From: DATIYF01 sp035517775
Lineage (GTDB): Bacteria; Acidobacteriota; Terriglobia; Terriglobales; Acidobacteriaceae
Length of the DNA stretch: 64,000 bases
Assembly (NCBI GenBank): GCA_035517775.1
Contig: DATIYF010000018.1
Span: 1-64,000 of the forward strand
Direction of reading: 5' to 3'
Positions 25,079 to 33,512 of the stretch are shown one piece after another (positions within the stretch are counted from its first letter, which is position 1; each line of letters starts with the position of its first letter). The notes under the pieces were generated by a model, which saw only the letters and a list, made by a program, of their open reading frames with translations, was not told where the DNA came from and searched no databases. A program made the translations under genes and the position numbers.

Positions 25079-25516
25079 AAGACCTGACTCCCTGAAATGC
25101 GGATGTAGTTAAGTTGGTCTATGGAGCGCCCGGTTCTGAGGACCGAGGGCGTTCGTGGCTGCCAGAGAAAAACCGTACAGGAAGGAATCAGCAGCGAAGA
25201 ACACTGGAAAGACTGGCGATTTGCCGCCCAGAAGGAAGATGCTGCGCCGGCAATCCAATGGGGGAGACTGCAGCCACCCCAGCGGCGGCGAGGGCGACCG
25301 CATGCAAGCCGGGCAATTTGCCATCGAACTGAATGAGCGGCATGCCGCGATGCGGCCGAAGCGACGCCTTGACGGCGTGAACGCCGCCCGCGGCGCCGGG
25401 GACGCAGGGAAACAGGCACACCAGGGCGAGACTCACTACCAGCAGCAGCGCGAGGCAGCCTATGCAGCGAAGTCTCACCTCTATAGTCTGGCGCGGGGGA
25501 CGGGGATTGTCAAAAA
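25079..25516. other. Poorly coding region between MarR and HPP genes
   Basis: 438 bases with no confident gene apart from the weak candidate at 25188-25478 on the minus strand. Several overlapping frames are open on both strands, as expected for this base composition, and none has a family match that I recognise. The TTAACT word on the minus strand about 30 bases before the MarR ATG could be its -10. Confidence 0.4.
25188..25478 (-). CDS. Possible small exported hypothetical protein
   Basis: 96 residues from a GTG start. The N terminus MRLRCIGCLALLLVVSLALVC (positions 25478-25416) looks like a signal peptide or membrane anchor with a Cys-containing cleavage region. The remainder is Ala/Leu/Val-rich with no motif, including a second hydrophobic patch (LHAVALAAAGVAAVSPIG). 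The start is preceded by AGAGG only three bases away. It lies between the HPP gene and the MarR gene on the same strand. Coding status is doubtful. Confidence 0.3.
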   Translation of the reverse strand: MRLRCIGCLALLLVVSLALVCLFPCVPGAAGGVHAVKASLRPHRGMPLIQFDGKLPGLHAVALAAAGVAAVSPIGLPAQHLPSGRQIASLSSVLRC

Positions 25517-26062
25517 TTAATGCTGGGAGGGCGCGGGCTGAGGAGTTACGGTGGAGCGGCGTACCCCGGTCATGACCTGCATGCGGAGATGACGCATGGG
25601 CTGGCCGATGGCGGCGATGAGCAGCACGGCGGCGGCGATCGCCACGGCGTCGCGGGCGGTTTGCATGGAGCCAAGGGCCACCAGAAGAGACGTGGCGATG
25701 GCGGCGGGCTGGCCGGCGCGGAGGGCCAGGGTCAGGAGCGTGGTCAGTACGGCCGCCAGCACCGAGGCCCAGAGACGGGGCGGGTCGACAATGCCGGTTT
25801 GCAGAACATTGGGGGAATTGCGGGCGTGCATGAGGAACACCGCCAGAAATCCCGAGCCCAGGCCGAGGAAGTGGCCGACGATGATGTTATAAGTGCGGGC
25901 GCTGCGGTCGCGCGGGCGCTCTACGAGTTCGTAGGCGGTTGGACCCAGGCTGGCGAAAATCAGAGGCTGGCGCGTGGCCCATCCGGCTGCGGCCACGGCC
26001 AGGAGCAATGCGCCCTCGCCCAACCCGGCAGTTGCCAGCTCCGCGCCTCTTCGCAGCGTCAA
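25517..26062 (-). CDS. HPP family membrane protein
   Basis: 181 residues, mostly hydrophobic with four to five membrane segments. The segment PLIFASLGPTAYELVERP is the HPP-family signature (from memory, such proteins can transport nitrite in cyanobacteria and chloroplasts), followed by SARTYNIIVGHFLGLGSG. Members in Acidobacteriota are often stand-alone. The start at TTG 26062 is the best in-frame option but has no clear ribosome-binding site. Substrate is unknown. Confidence 0.8.
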   Translation of the reverse strand: MTLRRGAELATAGLGEGALLLAVAAAGWATRQPLIFASLGPTAYELVERPRDRSARTYNIIVGHFLGLGSGFLAVFLMHARNSPNVLQTGIVDPPRLWASVLAAVLTTLLTLALRAGQPAAIATSLLVALGSMQTARDAVAIAAAVLLIAAIGQPMRHLRMQVMTGVRRSTVTPQPAPSQH

Positions 26063-26183
26063 CCCGCACCCCCTGCTTGTGAAGAAGGGATGCTGCCGCG
26101 AAGCGGGGCGTTGCCGGGAGTTCCTGGGCTGCTGGTCTGGAGGCGGTTACGAACGAAGTGTATTCAAGTCGTGCGAGGTGAGA

Positions 26184-26528
26184 TCAGGAATGCTTGCCTT
26201 CGTGGTAGTGAAGGGCCTCGGAGAAGCCAATCCAGAGATCAATGATGCCGAGTCCGCTGCAGACGCCGCGCACGAAGCTGTTGGCGAAGAAGGTCTGCCA
26301 TTGCGGGGAGCCCCAGAGCAGGCTGTTGTTGGTCCAGGAAGGGCTCCAGGGAAGAATGATCAAGAGCATGCCGACCGCTGCGCACCCGAAGACGAGGAAC
26401 AAAGTGGCGATGCGATGCAGCCAGACCCCTGGCTGCGCCACAGAGCCGGCGAGCACGGGTTTTTCCGCCGGCAGGCGGGGCGGCTCCGCAGCGGGCGGTT
26501 TCACCGGCACGTGAGGGTCAGCGCTCAC
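26184..26528 (-). CDS. Small two-span membrane protein, unknown function
   Basis: 114 residues from GTG 26528, supported by GGAGG six bases upstream. A Pro-rich N terminus (DPHVPVKPPAAEPPRLPAEK) of about 35 residues is followed by one strong helix (IATLFLVFGCAAVGMLLIIL), a WSPSWTNNSLLW loop and a second, weaker helix (VRGVCSGLGIIDLWIGFSEAL) before a His-rich tail (HYHEGKHS). I have met this plan among acidobacterial hypotheticals but do not know a function. It is downstream of the long TPR gene on the same strand, 89 bases away. Confidence 0.75.
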   Translation of the reverse strand: MSADPHVPVKPPAAEPPRLPAEKPVLAGSVAQPGVWLHRIATLFLVFGCAAVGMLLIILPWSPSWTNNSLLWGSPQWQTFFANSFVRGVCSGLGIIDLWIGFSEALHYHEGKHS

Positions 26529-26617
26529 GCTATACCTCCGGTAAGTTTCGCAGGAATCAAGAGAACCAGATGCGCCCCGCTGGAGCGAGGTTTGCGGCTT
26601 AGACACATCTACGCATT

Positions 26618-29600
26618 TTACGACTTCAAAGCCTGTATGCGCTCGGCCACGTCACGATAATCAATGTTCAGGCCATAGACTTCGAGAAAATGACTCAGCG
26701 CGGCTTGCTTGTTTTGCGCCGCTTCGTAGGAAGAAGCCAGTTCGTAGTGCAGAGCGAGCGAAGTTTCGCCGTCGAGGTTGGGCAGCTTCAAAGCCCGCTC
26801 ATACCAGCGGACGGCGGCCTGGGGCACGCCTTTATCGAGGAAGCACTGGGCCAGCCAGGTGTAGGCCTGCATGAGCTGGGGGAAAGACTTGCCGCGGTCG
26901 GCGGCCTGGCAGACTTTCTGGAACTCTCCGATGGCCTCATCGAGCAGGCCCATTTCGCGGAAGGCGACGCCGAGGTTGTAGTGGGTCTCGCAATCTTCGT
27001 CGGCGCCGGAATCGGCTTCGAGCTCTTCGCGAAGTTCGCCGAACATGCCGGCAAGGTCCACTCCCAGGGAGGCTTCTACCTTGGGTCCGCCGTTTGCCGG
27101 TTCGGCAGGGCGAGGCTGGTAGGTGAAAGTGGAAGGGAATGGCGAGGCCTCGCGCGAAGGCGAGGAAGCGGGCGCAGAGGCGGCCGCCGCCATGGCGGCA
27201 GGAGCCTCCGGATGCAGGGCAACAGGCTCAAACGGAGCCGGTGAGGCCTCTGGCTGCATAGTGGGCGCGTGCGCGGCCGGAGGTTGAAAGGTTGGAGGCT
27301 GCGAGATTTGAGGTTGAGCGACCGAAAGCGGCGGCGCTTGCGCGTGGGAAGCTTGGGCGACTGCGGCCGGTGGTGCGGACGGGGCCGGAGCGAGGAATGA
27401 GTCTCCGAGTGAGCTTTCAAGATCAGCGACAAAGTCTCCAAACCCGCTGGGCGCTTCGGAGGAAGCGGCGGCCTGGGCAGATTCCACTGGCTCCGGCTCC
27501 GGTTCAGAGGCCCGGGCGGACTCCACCGGCTCTGCTTCGGGTTCTGCAGCCTGGGGTTCAGGCTGAGTGGCGGAAGCGAAGGCAGGTTGTTCCTCGCTCG
27601 CGGCCGGCTGCATCACGTGCACGGGCTCAGAGGGAGCAGGCGGCGCGAATGAGATAGGAGGAGGCGTGACAAGCGCGAAAGTTTGCTCGGCGGCCGCGGC
27701 TTGTGGTTCGGGCGCAGGTTCCTCTGCAACGCTCTCGGCAGGCGCGCCCGAAGCGGCCTCGAAGGAAGCGCCTTCAGCTTCGGCGGATTCGATCTCCGCC
27801 TTCAGCGCCGAAAGGGCTTCCGCGTCAGCCCCCACCTGCTCCAGTTTGCTGAAGGCCGTGCGCGCCTCCTCGAGCATGGACTGGCCCAGGTAGAAGCGAA
27901 CTTCGTCGGTCAATTCATGGGCGATGGCGCTCGATGAAGCGGCCGCCGCCTCCCCAGGAATTTCTGGTTCGGCGACTGGCTCATGGGCAATGGCTGGCTC
28001 TTCGGAGAGGGCGCCTTCCCATTCATCCGAAAGATCAATCTCTTCCTGGCCCTTCGGCTCAGCAGCGTGCGCTGCCGCATGAGCTTCAGGAGCGGCTTCG
28101 GCCGCAGGCTCGGCGGCAGATTTTGGCCAGGCTGTGGCAGGAGCGTGCCAGAACAGTCCGGAAGGCTTGCTGACGGAGGGCGGGGGGGCTGCCGGTTCCA
28201 GAGAGCTCGCCTCGGCCGCCAGGTCTGACGACTCGCCTGCCAAGCCGGCGGCGGAAGCGGCGAAACTCATCTCCTCGGGCAGGGGCGAATCTTCCGTTGA
28301 GGTTGAACTCACGGCCGCGCGCGCTTTGTATTTCTCGGCCAGTTCGCGGTATCGGGTGGCCTCCTCGGCCTGGCCGGCATCGTGATAGATACTCGCCAGG
28401 GTAGCGCAGCAGGCTGCGGCTTCGGCGAAACGGCCGGCGCGGGCGTGCAAGGACGCAAGCCGCTGGTTCAGGCGCAGGTCGCTGGGCGCCTTGGGCAAAA
28501 CGGCCAGCAACGGCTCCAGGGCCTTGGCCGGCATATTGTAAGAAAGGAACAGGTCGGCATCGGTGAGAGCGCCGCGAATGGATAAGGCCAGATCATCGGC
28601 GTAGCGCTGCTCAATGAAGGGCGCGGTTGCTTCCAGTTCCTCCACCAGGCTGGCGCCTTCTTCGGCCGTGATCAGGGCTGCCGGCGAGCCACCCAGCTGG
28701 CTGGCTACCTGCTGGTAATTGCGCGCATGGATCTGGTTCTGTGGCTCCAACTGCATCAGCTTCTGGTAGTAATCGCGGGCGCGGGGCAAGTCGCCGGACT
28801 GCACCGAGCTGTGCGCCAGGAGCTCATAGACCTCAGCGATATGCGTGTTATCGCCCGCCTTGGTCAGCAACTCGAGCAGAATTTCCAGCGCGGCGGTGTT
28901 TTCGCGCACGTGGCCGATGCAAGCGTGCAGAGTATCCAGAACTTTGGTGGCATTTGAGGCCAGCAGGCGGTCCGAGTACTGCTGGAAGACGCGCAGAGCG
29001 TCTTCAAAATGACCGGATGCGATGAGGGCATCGGCGTAGGCGATGACTGAATCCACATCATTGTGGACTGAAAGCAGCTTGCCGGCGAGGGTGCCGGCCT
29101 CGGGCAGGCGGCCGGTGCGGACGTAAGCCTGCATCAAGACGCGAAGCCCATCGGGATGAGAATCGAGGTCGGCAATCTTTTCCAGGTGCTGAATGGCGCC
29201 GGGCAGGTCGCCAGATTCAAAGGCGATGCGGCCGCGGAGCAGAAGCGCGGAGCTGTTGCCGGGATCGAGCGCCAGCATGCGCTGCAGCAACTCTTCGGCG
29301 GGCGCGATGGCCCCGCGGCTGCGCAGGGTCTCCGCGGCTTCAGAAAAAATCTGCCAGGCTTCGTTCTTCTTGCCCAGGCGAACATAAACTTCGGCCAGGC
29401 GGGTGCGCATGGCCACGTTCTCGGGGTCCATTTCCAGAGTTTTCTGGAAAATTCTCGCGGCCTGCTCCAGTTCGCCGGTGCGCAGGAATTCTTCGGCGAC
29501 CTGGCGGTACTGGGCGCGGGCATCATTGAACAAACCCTGCTGGGTATAAAGTTCGGCGAGGCGGAGCACGCTATCGAGCGAGGGCTTGAGCTTGCTCAGC

Positions 29601-29863
29601 TTCTTGTACATCGCGATAGCCTTGACCGTGAAACCCTGGGAGGCATAGGCATCGCCGACGCTCTTGAAGCATTCCACCGCCTGATCGTGTTGGCCGAGGC
29701 GGGCGTGCAGATCGCCCACCGTATTGAGGACGGTGAGCTCCTTCGGGTCGGCCTTCAGGACCTTCTCGTATTCCACGATGGCATTTTGCAGCTTGCCCTG
29801 CTGGACAAATTTCTCAGCAGTGCTCAATGCCTTCTGCTTGTTGAACCCGAACCCAAACGCCAT
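26618..29863 (-). CDS. Large cytoplasmic TPR protein with a disordered Ala/Glu/Pro-rich centre
   Basis: 1081 residues. Residues 1-520 contain many TPR units (for example NAIVEYEKVLKADPKELTVL, then a similar unit at about residue 140 reading AARIFQKTLEMDPENVAMRT). About residues 530-930 are a low-complexity region dominated by Ala, Pro, Glu and Ser (EPAAEAAPEAHAAAHAAEP type). The C-terminal 120 residues resume TPRs (THYNLGVAFREMGLLDEAIGEF, then RWYERALKLPNLDGETS). No signal peptide or membrane helix is visible, so it is probably a cytoplasmic scaffold. I know this arrangement (N-terminal MAFGFGFNKQKALSTAEKFV) from acidobacterial and deltaproteobacterial TPR proteins of unknown role. Confidence 0.85.
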   Translation of the reverse strand: MAFGFGFNKQKALSTAEKFVQQGKLQNAIVEYEKVLKADPKELTVLNTVGDLHARLGQHDQAVECFKSVGDAYASQGFTVKAIAMYKKLSKLKPSLDSVLRLAELYTQQGLFNDARAQYRQVAEEFLRTGELEQAARIFQKTLEMDPENVAMRTRLAEVYVRLGKKNEAWQIFSEAAETLRSRGAIAPAEELLQRMLALDPGNSSALLLRGRIAFESGDLPGAIQHLEKIADLDSHPDGLRVLMQAYVRTGRLPEAGTLAGKLLSVHNDVDSVIAYADALIASGHFEDALRVFQQYSDRLLASNATKVLDTLHACIGHVRENTAALEILLELLTKAGDNTHIAEVYELLAHSSVQSGDLPRARDYYQKLMQLEPQNQIHARNYQQVASQLGGSPAALITAEEGASLVEELEATAPFIEQRYADDLALSIRGALTDADLFLSYNMPAKALEPLLAVLPKAPSDLRLNQRLASLHARAGRFAEAAACCATLASIYHDAGQAEEATRYRELAEKYKARAAVSSTSTEDSPLPEEMSFAASAAGLAGESSDLAAEASSLEPAAPPPSVSKPSGLFWHAPATAWPKSAAEPAAEAAPEAHAAAHAAEPKGQEEIDLSDEWEGALSEEPAIAHEPVAEPEIPGEAAAASSSAIAHELTDEVRFYLGQSMLEEARTAFSKLEQVGADAEALSALKAEIESAEAEGASFEAASGAPAESVAEEPAPEPQAAAAEQTFALVTPPPISFAPPAPSEPVHVMQPAASEEQPAFASATQPEPQAAEPEAEPVESARASEPEPEPVESAQAAASSEAPSGFGDFVADLESSLGDSFLAPAPSAPPAAVAQASHAQAPPLSVAQPQISQPPTFQPPAAHAPTMQPEASPAPFEPVALHPEAPAAMAAAASAPASSPSREASPFPSTFTYQPRPAEPANGGPKVEASLGVDLAGMFGELREELEADSGADEDCETHYNLGVAFREMGLLDEAIGEFQKVCQAADRGKSFPQLMQAYTWLAQCFLDKGVPQAAVRWYERALKLPNLDGETSLALHYELASSYEAAQNKQAALSHFLEVYGLNIDYRDVAERIQALKS

Positions 29864-30469
29864 AGAATTTGCCGGCTCCGGCTGTTGTTAGTCCGAAAGC
29901 CACGCCGCTCAGGGAGAAAGAGCACTCGCGCATGCACCCGATTGTCGGCATAAGGCCGATGAGCCGGGTGGTCTATCGGACAATGGCCATTGTAAGACTG
30001 AGAAGGAGGAAGCGCAGGTTACCAAGGGTTACCAGTAGGGAGTGTACGACCGAGTTACCCGCAGCTGCGGGCGCTCCGGGGGTAACTCCTGGATGAATGA
30101 GGAAGGTTCAGGCGCGGGCGACCGCGGCCAGCACAAAGAACAGAAGCACCAACAGCATTGGCTTGGGCAAATGGCGTAAAAGCTTCCAGACCATGATGCT
30201 CATACTGACCCTCCGCGCGCGGGGAGATACCGCGAATGAATCTGTCGAGCTAGCCCCAGGGCTCGGAATATACCGCGAGCCGATGAGGGCTTCTGGCTGT
30301 TTGTGGCCGAACGGCAGAGATTGTACGACAAAAATCCATCAGGGCAAGTCCTTTGTTTGATCTCTTGTGCTCTTTCCCTTTTTGGCGCGTTCTCCGCGGC
30401 GCGGCGTAAGTAGCGGGATAATAATGATTTTGAGGCTTTGCAGGGCCCGAGACGAACGGCCTTGACCCA
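29864..30469. promoter_or_regulatory. 600-base regulatory-looking region upstream of the TPR gene
   Basis: Contains a perfect 14-base palindrome ACAATGGCCATTGT (29980-29993) and a cluster of GTTACC words. Two GGTTACCA copies lie exactly ten bases apart (30017-30024 and 30027-30034). GAGTTACCC (30052-30060) pairs with GGGGGTAACTC (30078-30088) as an inverted repeat. Ten-base spacing places the two direct repeats on the same DNA face, as for operators. The 31-residue microprotein gene lies at 30108-30203 on the minus strand. The stretch 30204-30469 shows no gene; TAATAAT at 30418-30424 may be the promoter of the ligase fusion. Confidence 0.45.
30108..30203 (-). CDS. 31-residue hydrophobic microprotein
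   Basis: Starts at ATG 30203 with GGAGGG six bases upstream (minus strand, 30216-30210), an ideal Shine-Dalgarno. It encodes 31 residues: a basic amphipathic head (MSIMVWKLLRHLPKP) and then one hydrophobic stretch (MLLVLLFFVLAAVARA), ending in TGA at 30110-30108. That is the layout of a small single-span membrane protein or a signal-peptide-like peptide. It is followed by a GTTACC-rich hairpin (30052-30088) that could terminate the transcript. It is too short for most gene finders; evidence is the ribosome-binding site, composition and isolation. Confidence 0.5.
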   Translation of the reverse strand: MSIMVWKLLRHLPKPMLLVLLFFVLAAVARA

Positions 30470-32992
30470 ATGAGCGCTTCTCTAGCTGACTATCTCGCCC
30501 AATTCCGTATGCGAGGCGATGAGTGCGCCTATGCGCAGCGGCAGGGCTACCGCATGGTGCGCACCAGCTATCGCGAGGTTGCACAAACTGCCTACCGGTT
30601 TGCTCGCGAGCTCGAGGTGCGTGGAATCAAGAAGGGGGACCGCGTGCTGCTTTGGGGGGCGAACTCGGCCGCGTGGGTGGCAGCGTTTTTCGGTTGCGCA
30701 ATTTGCAGCGTAGTTGCGGTCCCGATGGATGAAGCCGCAGCGGACGATTTTGCCCGCCGCGTGACTGATCAAACTCAGGCCCGGGTGTGGGTCTGCGCGA
30801 GGGAACATGCGGAAACCAGCCCGGTGCCCGCCGTGGTGCTGGAAGATTTGCCACAGACCTTGGAAAGATACGACCCATCGCCGCCGGCCGTGGCCAAGCC
30901 CGCCCCGGAAGATTTGCTGGAGATTGTGTTTACCTCGGGCACTACGGCACAACCGAAGGGGGTGGTGATTACACATGGCAATGTTTTGGCCAACATGGCG
31001 CCGCTGGAAGCAGAGATTAGGAAATACTTGAAGTACGAACATTTTGTGCATCCGGTGCGGTTCTTAAATCTGCTACCGCTGAGCCATGTCTTTGGGCAGT
31101 TTCTGGGGATTTTTCTTCCGCAGCTATTGGGAGGCACGGTGATCTTTCAGGAGGCGCTGAAGCCTGCCGAGGTGGTGCGGACGATCCGGCGGGAACGGGT
31201 TTCAGTGCTGGTGGCGGTGCCACGAATGATGCAGTCGCTAAAGGAAAAAGTGGAACGCGACCTGGAAGAGGCCGGGCGGCTGGAGGAGTTTCGCCGCAGG
31301 TTCGCCGCGGCCGCAGAGCAGCACTTTCTGCGCCGCTGGTGGGCGTTCCGGCGGGTGCGCCGGCAGTTCGGCTGGAAGTTCTGGGCGTTTATTTCCGGCG
31401 GCGCGGCGCTGGACCGCGCAACGGAAGAATTCTGGCGCAGGCTGGGTTATGCCGTGGTCCAGGGTTACGGACTTACGGAGACGACGTCGCTCATTAGCGT
31501 GAACCATCCATTCCACCTGGGGCAGGGTTCCATTGGCAAAGTGCTGCCGGGGCGGGAAGTAAAGCTGGCGCCGGACGGAGAAATTCTGGTTCGCGGTGGC
31601 GGAGTGACTGCCGGCTATTGGAACGATCAGGCGCTTCGACCGGCGGCCGATGAGGAAGGATGGTATCGCACGGGCGACATCGGCGAACTGGATGCAGAAG
31701 GCCATTTGTATTTCAAGGGGCGGAAGAAGGACGTGATGGTCACACCGGCAGGGATGAATGTGTATCCCGAGGACCTGGAGGCGGCACTGCGCCGCCAGCC
31801 GGAAGTGAAGGATTGCGTGGTGGTAGCCCTGCCGAGAAATGGCAACGCCGAGCCCTGCGCGGTGGTGATTCTGCGCGATAGTGATAGCGACAAACTCGAG
31901 GGCGTAGTGAATCGCGCCAACGAGTCTCTGGCGGAATATCAGCGCATGCGAAGCTGGTTCGCGTGGCCGGAAGAGGATTTTCCGCGTACCTCGACGCAGA
32001 AGTCGAAGACGGCCGAAGTACAGAAATTCGTGCTGTCGAGGCTGGGGCAAAAATCCTCGGGCGATGCGCCGCCGAGTTCGCTCTCCGGCTTGCTGGGCAG
32101 GGTGACGGGCCGAGCGGAGCAGAATGTTTCGGCGAACGCCAGCCTGGACGCCGACCTCGGGCTGAGCTCGCTTGACCGGGTCGAGTTGCTGGGAGAACTG
32201 GAAGAGCGGTATCAGCTGGACCTGAGCGAGACCCGCTTTGCCGCGGTCAATACGGTCGGCGACCTTGAGCGGTTACTGCACGGCAAGGCCGCGCCGCGCG
32301 CAAAGTTTCACTATCCGCTCTGGGTGCAGCGCTGGCCGGTCATGTGGGTGCGGCTCCTCATTCATTACGCGCTGCTACGGCCGGCGGTCTTTCTATTGGG
32401 CTGGCCGCGAGTGGAAGGCCGGGAAAATTTGCGGGGCCTGCGCGGGCCGGTGCTGGTGATTTCGAATCACATTGGCGACGTAGACCCAGGCTTCATTCTG
32501 ACCGCCTTGCCCGCTCGTTTCCGCCATCGCCTGGCGGTAGCCACTGGCGGGGAAGCACTAGAAATTCTGCGCACTCCGCCGGCCGGCCGCAGCGCAGTGG
32601 GCAAGGCTTATGACCGGGTGAAATGGATATTGGGGGTCAGCCTGCTGAATCTTTTTCCCCTGCCGCGAGAGGCCGGCTTCCGGGAAAGCTTTTCCTATGC
32701 CGGCGAATGCGTGGACCGCGGCTACAGCGTTCTGATCTTTCCCGAAGGCCGGCACACGGCCGATGGCAAGCTGCTGCCTTTCCGCGCCGGCATCGGACTG
32801 CTGGCCAACAATCTCAGCATTCCCATTGTGCCCATACGGATTGAGGGCTTGTTCGAGCGCAAGCAGGCCGGCAAGAGCTTTGCCTGGCCGGGCCAGATCC
32901 GGGTGAAAATCGGCGCGCCGGTAACGTTTCCTTCCGAAAGCGACCCGCAGCAGATTGCCCGGCAACTGCGCGAGCGGGTGGCGTCGTTGTGA
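30470..32992 (+). CDS. Acyl-AMP ligase / acyl carrier protein / 1-acylglycerol-3-phosphate acyltransferase fusion
   Basis: 840-residue three-domain protein. Residues 1-540: ANL adenylating domain with the P-loop TSGTTAQPKGV (155-) and YGLTET (333-), plus KGRKKDVMVTPAGMNVYP and a final lysine region (RTSTQKSKTAEV). Residues about 545-605: phosphopantetheine-binding domain with DLGLSSLDRVEL (attachment Ser567). Residues 630-840: PlsC acyltransferase with NHIGDVD (His667, Asp672) and FPEGRH (757-762). The parts imply activation of a fatty acid as acyl-AMP, loading on the built-in carrier and transfer to lysophospholipid or another acceptor, similar to E. coli Aas but with an internal carrier. 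The acceptor is unknown. Start ATG 30470 has no Shine-Dalgarno. Confidence 0.9.
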   Translation: MSASLADYLAQFRMRGDECAYAQRQGYRMVRTSYREVAQTAYRFARELEVRGIKKGDRVLLWGANSAAWVAAFFGCAICSVVAVPMDEAAADDFARRVTDQTQARVWVCAREHAETSPVPAVVLEDLPQTLERYDPSPPAVAKPAPEDLLEIVFTSGTTAQPKGVVITHGNVLANMAPLEAEIRKYLKYEHFVHPVRFLNLLPLSHVFGQFLGIFLPQLLGGTVIFQEALKPAEVVRTIRRERVSVLVAVPRMMQSLKEKVERDLEEAGRLEEFRRRFAAAAEQHFLRRWWAFRRVRRQFGWKFWAFISGGAALDRATEEFWRRLGYAVVQGYGLTETTSLISVNHPFHLGQGSIGKVLPGREVKLAPDGEILVRGGGVTAGYWNDQALRPAADEEGWYRTGDIGELDAEGHLYFKGRKKDVMVTPAGMNVYPEDLEAALRRQPEVKDCVVVALPRNGNAEPCAVVILRDSDSDKLEGVVNRANESLAEYQRMRSWFAWPEEDFPRTSTQKSKTAEVQKFVLSRLGQKSSGDAPPSSLSGLLGRVTGRAEQNVSANASLDADLGLSSLDRVELLGELEERYQLDLSETRFAAVNTVGDLERLLHGKAAPRAKFHYPLWVQRWPVMWVRLLIHYALLRPAVFLLGWPRVEGRENLRGLRGPVLVISNHIGDVDPGFILTALPARFRHRLAVATGGEALEILRTPPAGRSAVGKAYDRVKWILGVSLLNLFPLPREAGFRESFSYAGECVDRGYSVLIFPEGRHTADGKLLPFRAGIGLLANNLSIPIVPIRIEGLFERKQAGKSFAWPGQIRVKIGAPVTFPSESDPQQIARQLRERVASL

Positions 32993-33095
32993 AATCAGAG
33001 TGCCGTGCCCGCCAACACTTGAGCGGGCCAACTCATCCAAAGCCCCGGTATAGTATTGGCATACCTGGCCCAAAAAATCATTGGAGGCGGCTCCT

Positions 33096-33506
33096 ATGCA
33101 GCTTGATCTGAAGCAGTGCGCTCGTGGTGTACTGGCAGTCTTTCTGGCTCTGTTTTTTGCCGTGCCGCAGAATCTGTTTGCCCAGGCCGCGGTCCACGTA
33201 GTGGACCCCTCCGAACTGCAGCAGGCTTTGCTGGAGGCCTCGCAGGCGCGGCAGCGCAACCTGGAGCAGCTGCAGAAGTTCTTTTCGACCGGCAAGGCCG
33301 AAAAGGCGCTGCGCTCAGCCAACATGGACCCGCAAAAAGTACAGCGGGCGATCGCCTCGCTGAGCGATGCCGAACTGGCGCAGCTCTCGGCCCGCACCTT
33401 CAAAGCTCAGAAGGATTTCGCCGCCGGCAACATGAGCGACCGCGATCTGCTTCTGCTGTTGTTGGCCGTGGCCGCCCTGATCCTGATTATTGTGGCCGTA
33501 CGGTAG
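33096..33506 (+). CDS. PA2779-family secreted/membrane protein
   Basis: 136 residues from ATG 33096, with GGAGG (33083-33087) eight bases upstream. Signal peptide (residues 1-30, LAVFLALFFAVPQNLFAQA), a helical soluble segment rich in Gln/Ala (ELQQALLEASQARQRNLEQL), the family segment DPQKVQRAIASLSDAELAQL, and a C-terminal transmembrane helix (LLLLLLAVAALILIIVAVR) at the very end. The same order of parts occurs in Pseudomonas PA2779 (DUF6627, from memory), a partner of the cysteine peptidase PA2778 that is also encoded next here. Function is unknown. TATAGT (33049-33054) is a possible -10 for the three-gene cassette. Confidence 0.75.
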   Translation: MQLDLKQCARGVLAVFLALFFAVPQNLFAQAAVHVVDPSELQQALLEASQARQRNLEQLQKFFSTGKAEKALRSANMDPQKVQRAIASLSDAELAQLSARTFKAQKDFAAGNMSDRDLLLLLLAVAALILIIVAVR

Positions 33507-33512
33507 GACCCA

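Noticed and set aside
30097..30360. 87-residue open frame on the + strand in the intergenic region
   Set aside because: It overlaps the microprotein gene antisense, lacks a ribosome-binding site and has no motif; the minus-strand reading has a better start.
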